This document shows positions 6,111-6,919 of a DNA stretch of 6,919 bases, in pieces. The notes below the pieces were generated by a model. The model worked only from the letters and a program-made list of their open reading frames with translations. It did not search any database and was not told where the DNA came from. Source of the stretch: Bacteroidota bacterium (GTDB taxonomy: Bacteria; Bacteroidota; Bacteroidia; Bacteroidales; VadinHA17); assembly GCA_021816545.1 (NCBI GenBank), contig JAKAXP010000124.1, positions 1 to 6,919 of the forward strand. The letters run 5' to 3'. The translations under genes and the position numbers were made by a program. The first letter of the stretch is position 1. Each line of letters begins with the position of its first letter.

Positions 6111-6919
6111 ATGAAGCTGACCGAGGTCACCAGCAGGAAAACTGAAAAGATGTTCCTTGACACCGCCAGGGTCATCTACAAAGACGACGACACGTGGGTA
6201 TGCCCCCTCGACCAGCATATCAGGAATGTCTTCAGCCCGGCAACAAACCCATATTACAAGCACGGCACAGCCGCACGATGGGTGCTCACCGGCGATGACA
6301 ACAGCCTCCTTGGCCGCATTGCCGCCTTCATCGATTATAACACGGCAAAGACATGGGACCAGCCTACCGGCGGCATAGGTTTCTTCGAATGCACAAATGA
6401 TGACGCTGCTGCCGGAATGCTCTTTGACACCGCCAGGGAGTGGCTTCGCGGAAAAGGCATGGAAGCAATGGACGGCCCCATCAACTTCGGTGAGACAGAT
6501 AAATACTGGGGCCTGCTGGTTGAAGGATTCACACATCCCTCTTTCGAGATAGCCTATAACCCGCCATATTACCAGGGGCTGTTTGAGAGATACGGCTTCC
6601 GGACCTGGTTTAAGCAGGAAGGATTTCACTATGACCTCACCAAACCGCTCGACGAGAGGTTTCGTAAAATCGCACAGTGGGTGGCCGATAAACCAGGATA
6701 TGAGTTCAGGCACTTTACATGGAAGGAGCAGGATAAGTACATCGCCGACTTCGCCGAGGTGTTCAACGAGGCATGGGCCTCCTTCAAGGCCAACTTCGAG
6801 CCCCTCGAACCCGATTATATCAAGAGCACACTGAAAAAAGCCAAAGCCATACTAGATGAGGAGTTCATCTGGCTTGCATATTTCGAGGGGAAACCCATAG
6901 CCATTTACCTCATGTTCCC
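6111..6919 (+). CDS. GNAT-like acyltransferase, N-terminal part (cut by right window edge)
   Basis: I translated 269 codons from the ATG at 6111; the frame stays open to the right edge, so the C terminus is missing. An earlier ATG at 6106 is in another frame and stops at once. Recognisable segments are YKDDDTWVCPLD (23-34), LLGRIAAFID (67-76), TGGIGFFE (86-93), a helix MLFDTAREWLRGKGM (103-117), and the signature DGPINFG (121-127) followed by WGLLVEGF (133-140) and YNPPYY (149-154). I know this pattern from a Bacteroidota family of about 370-400 residues annotated as GNAT or hypothetical. LLGRIAAFI and the later IWLAYFEGKPIAIYLMF (253-269) look like the strand-turn-strand starts of two GNAT halves. 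The likely role is acyl transfer from a thioester to an amine, with the upstream synthetase as a natural acyl-CoA supplier. Substrate is unknown; a lipid N-acyltransferase is one possibility. Confidence 0.8.
   Translation, partial: MKLTEVTSRKTEKMFLDTARVIYKDDDTWVCPLDQHIRNVFSPATNPYYKHGTAARWVLTGDDNSLLGRIAAFIDYNTAKTWDQPTGGIGFFECTNDDAAAGMLFDTAREWLRGKGMEAMDGPINFGETDKYWGLLVEGFTHPSFEIAYNPPYYQGLFERYGFRTWFKQEGFHYDLTKPLDERFRKIAQWVADKPGYEFRHFTWKEQDKYIADFAEVFNEAWASFKANFEPLEPDYIKSTLKKAKAILDEEFIWLAYFEGKPIAIYLMF

Noticed and set aside
6157..6438. Exact 15-base direct repeat TTGACACCGCCAGGG at 6157-6171 and 6424-6438
   Set aside because: The copies are in frame and both encode DTAR in helices of the same protein. 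Chance use of the same codons, or distant internal duplication, explains them without a mobile or regulatory role.
6093..6713. 206-codon open frame on the minus strand
   Set aside because: It lies antisense to the GNAT-like gene, whose forward translation carries clear conserved motifs; the minus frame is a by-product of GC-rich codon use.

Overview
The window looks like a chromosomal fragment from a member of the Bacteroidota, most likely an anaerobic or marine Bacteroidales-type organism. Three things point there. Two intergenic candidate promoters follow the phylum's TTG-N19/21-TAnnTTTG pattern rather than the -35/-10 pattern. Start codons lack strong Shine-Dalgarno sequences. Several products (an exported ADP-ribosylglycohydrolase-type lipoprotein, a large GNAT-like acyltransferase, an exported M14 peptidase) have close relatives in that phylum, judged from remembered family patterns and not from a search.

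Layout: (1) 1-478, minus strand: the N-terminal 159 codons of an exported M14 zinc carboxypeptidase that runs off the left edge. (2) 479-768: a divergent regulatory region with a good promoter for the peptidase, a weaker one for the rightward gene, and a separate inverted repeat at each promoter. (3) 769-1626: an exported alpha/beta-hydrolase with a complete Ser-Asp-His triad. (4) 1730-4131: a two-gene unit with a 4-base ATGA overlap, made of a short-chain dehydrogenase resembling plant/cyanobacterial NOL/NYC1 (chlorophyll b reductase) and an exported DraG-fold protein with a C-terminal beta-rich domain. (5) 4132-4306: a non-coding gap with a weak hairpin and a T-tract. (6) 4307-6085 and 6111-end: a long-chain acyl-CoA synthetase followed after 25 bases by a GNAT-like acyltransferase cut by the right edge.

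The peptidase, hydrolase and DraG-fold protein all carry export signals, so the left and middle parts mostly encode envelope or secreted hydrolases. The right pair suggests a fatty-acid activation and transfer step: the synthetase would make acyl-CoA (or acyl-AMP) and the GNAT-fold protein could move the acyl group to an amine. The most unusual points are the NOL/NYC1-like reductase coupled to an exported DraG-fold enzyme, the altered metal-site residues of that enzyme, and the acyl synthetase/GNAT pair as a candidate lipid N-acylation module. No RNA gene, CRISPR array, insertion sequence or phage element was seen.
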